This document shows, piece after piece, positions 58,529-58,730 of a DNA stretch of 58,730 nucleotides. The stretch spans positions 1 through 58,730 of the forward strand of contig NZ_PJPV01000005.1 of assembly GCF_002864045.1 (NCBI RefSeq). The letters are read 5' to 3'. The notes beneath the pieces were generated by a model. That model saw only the letters and a program-made list of their open reading frames with translations. It was not told the origin of the DNA and did not search any database. Source of the DNA: Endozoicomonas acroporae (lineage in GTDB: Bacteria; Pseudomonadota; Gammaproteobacteria; Pseudomonadales; Endozoicomonadaceae). Every line of letters starts with the position of its first letter. Position 1 is the stretch's first letter. The translations under genes were made by a program, and so were the position numbers.

Positions 58529-58730
58529 CGATATTTGAGCCTGAATACTGACCAATAGTTCACGCTATGGGGCTTTATGCTCCGGCAAAACCACCATTCA
58601 TAGCATGTTGCTTTGGGCTCCGGTTCCTTGTCATAGCGAATCGTTTGTTTGAAAGAGTTGATACTTCTTTCAATCCAGATCTTACACATTAACACAGTCA
58701 ATAGAAAAGTCGCCCTTTCAAATGAATGAA

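Noticed and set aside
58529..58730. Transposase or gene fragment at the right edge
   Set aside because: All frames are interrupted within a few dozen codons and no motif is recognisable.

Overview
The window most resembles the chromosome of an Endozoicomonas-type marine gammaproteobacterial symbiont. The placement rests on gammaproteobacterial housekeeping blocks (thrS-infC-rpmI-rplT; smc-zipA-ligA, ZipA being a gammaproteobacterial division protein) interleaved with long genes for eukaryote-like proteins and with small palindromic repeats. The genus is an inference from gene content, not a sequence match.

Layout. 1-1849: end of a MITE-like repeat, a membrane-anchored coiled-coil protein and Fe superoxide dismutase. 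2150-19564: an accessory island. On the plus strand are a decayed RING-ankyrin remnant, a small glycine-rich protein, two tandem RING-H2/ankyrin proteins and a third ankyrin protein. On the minus strand are a 1112-residue orphan, a gabD pseudogene, two paralogous RING-H2 proteins with a new-looking helical repeat domain, and a protein with the catalytic boxes of a ubiquitin-specific protease (USP). 19813-24165: ferredoxin-NADP reductase and the thrS-infC-rpmI-rplT operon, where infC starts at ATC. 24362-27998: a second MITE-like palindrome and a 1137-residue orphan. 28132-43818: a complete type I secretion system (adaptor and ABC transporter on the minus strand, outer-membrane factor on the plus strand) with its probable substrate, a 3564-residue RTX adhesin. 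44001-51084: tRNA 2-selenouridine synthase, a GT34-like glycosyltransferase, a MalY/PatB-type lyase, TrmO, YheU, an orphan, and a lytic-transglycosylase-like lipoprotein. 51227-58324: ligA, zipA and smc. 58365-58528: a second full copy of the repeat that opens the window.

The most interesting content is the 3.0-19.6 kb island. It has four predicted RING-H2 E3 ubiquitin-ligase-like proteins of two unrelated architectures, plus one predicted deubiquitinase. Bacteria lack the canonical ubiquitin pathway, so these are best read as host-directed writers and eraser of ubiquitin. Ankyrin or helical repeats would select the targets. Gene duplication, a dead remnant, a near-identical 99-bp repeat and mobile repeat fragments show that the island is still changing. 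How the proteins are delivered is not visible here: no type III or type IV secretion genes lie in the window, and the type I system has its own evident substrate. Everything about function is inference from motifs read by eye.
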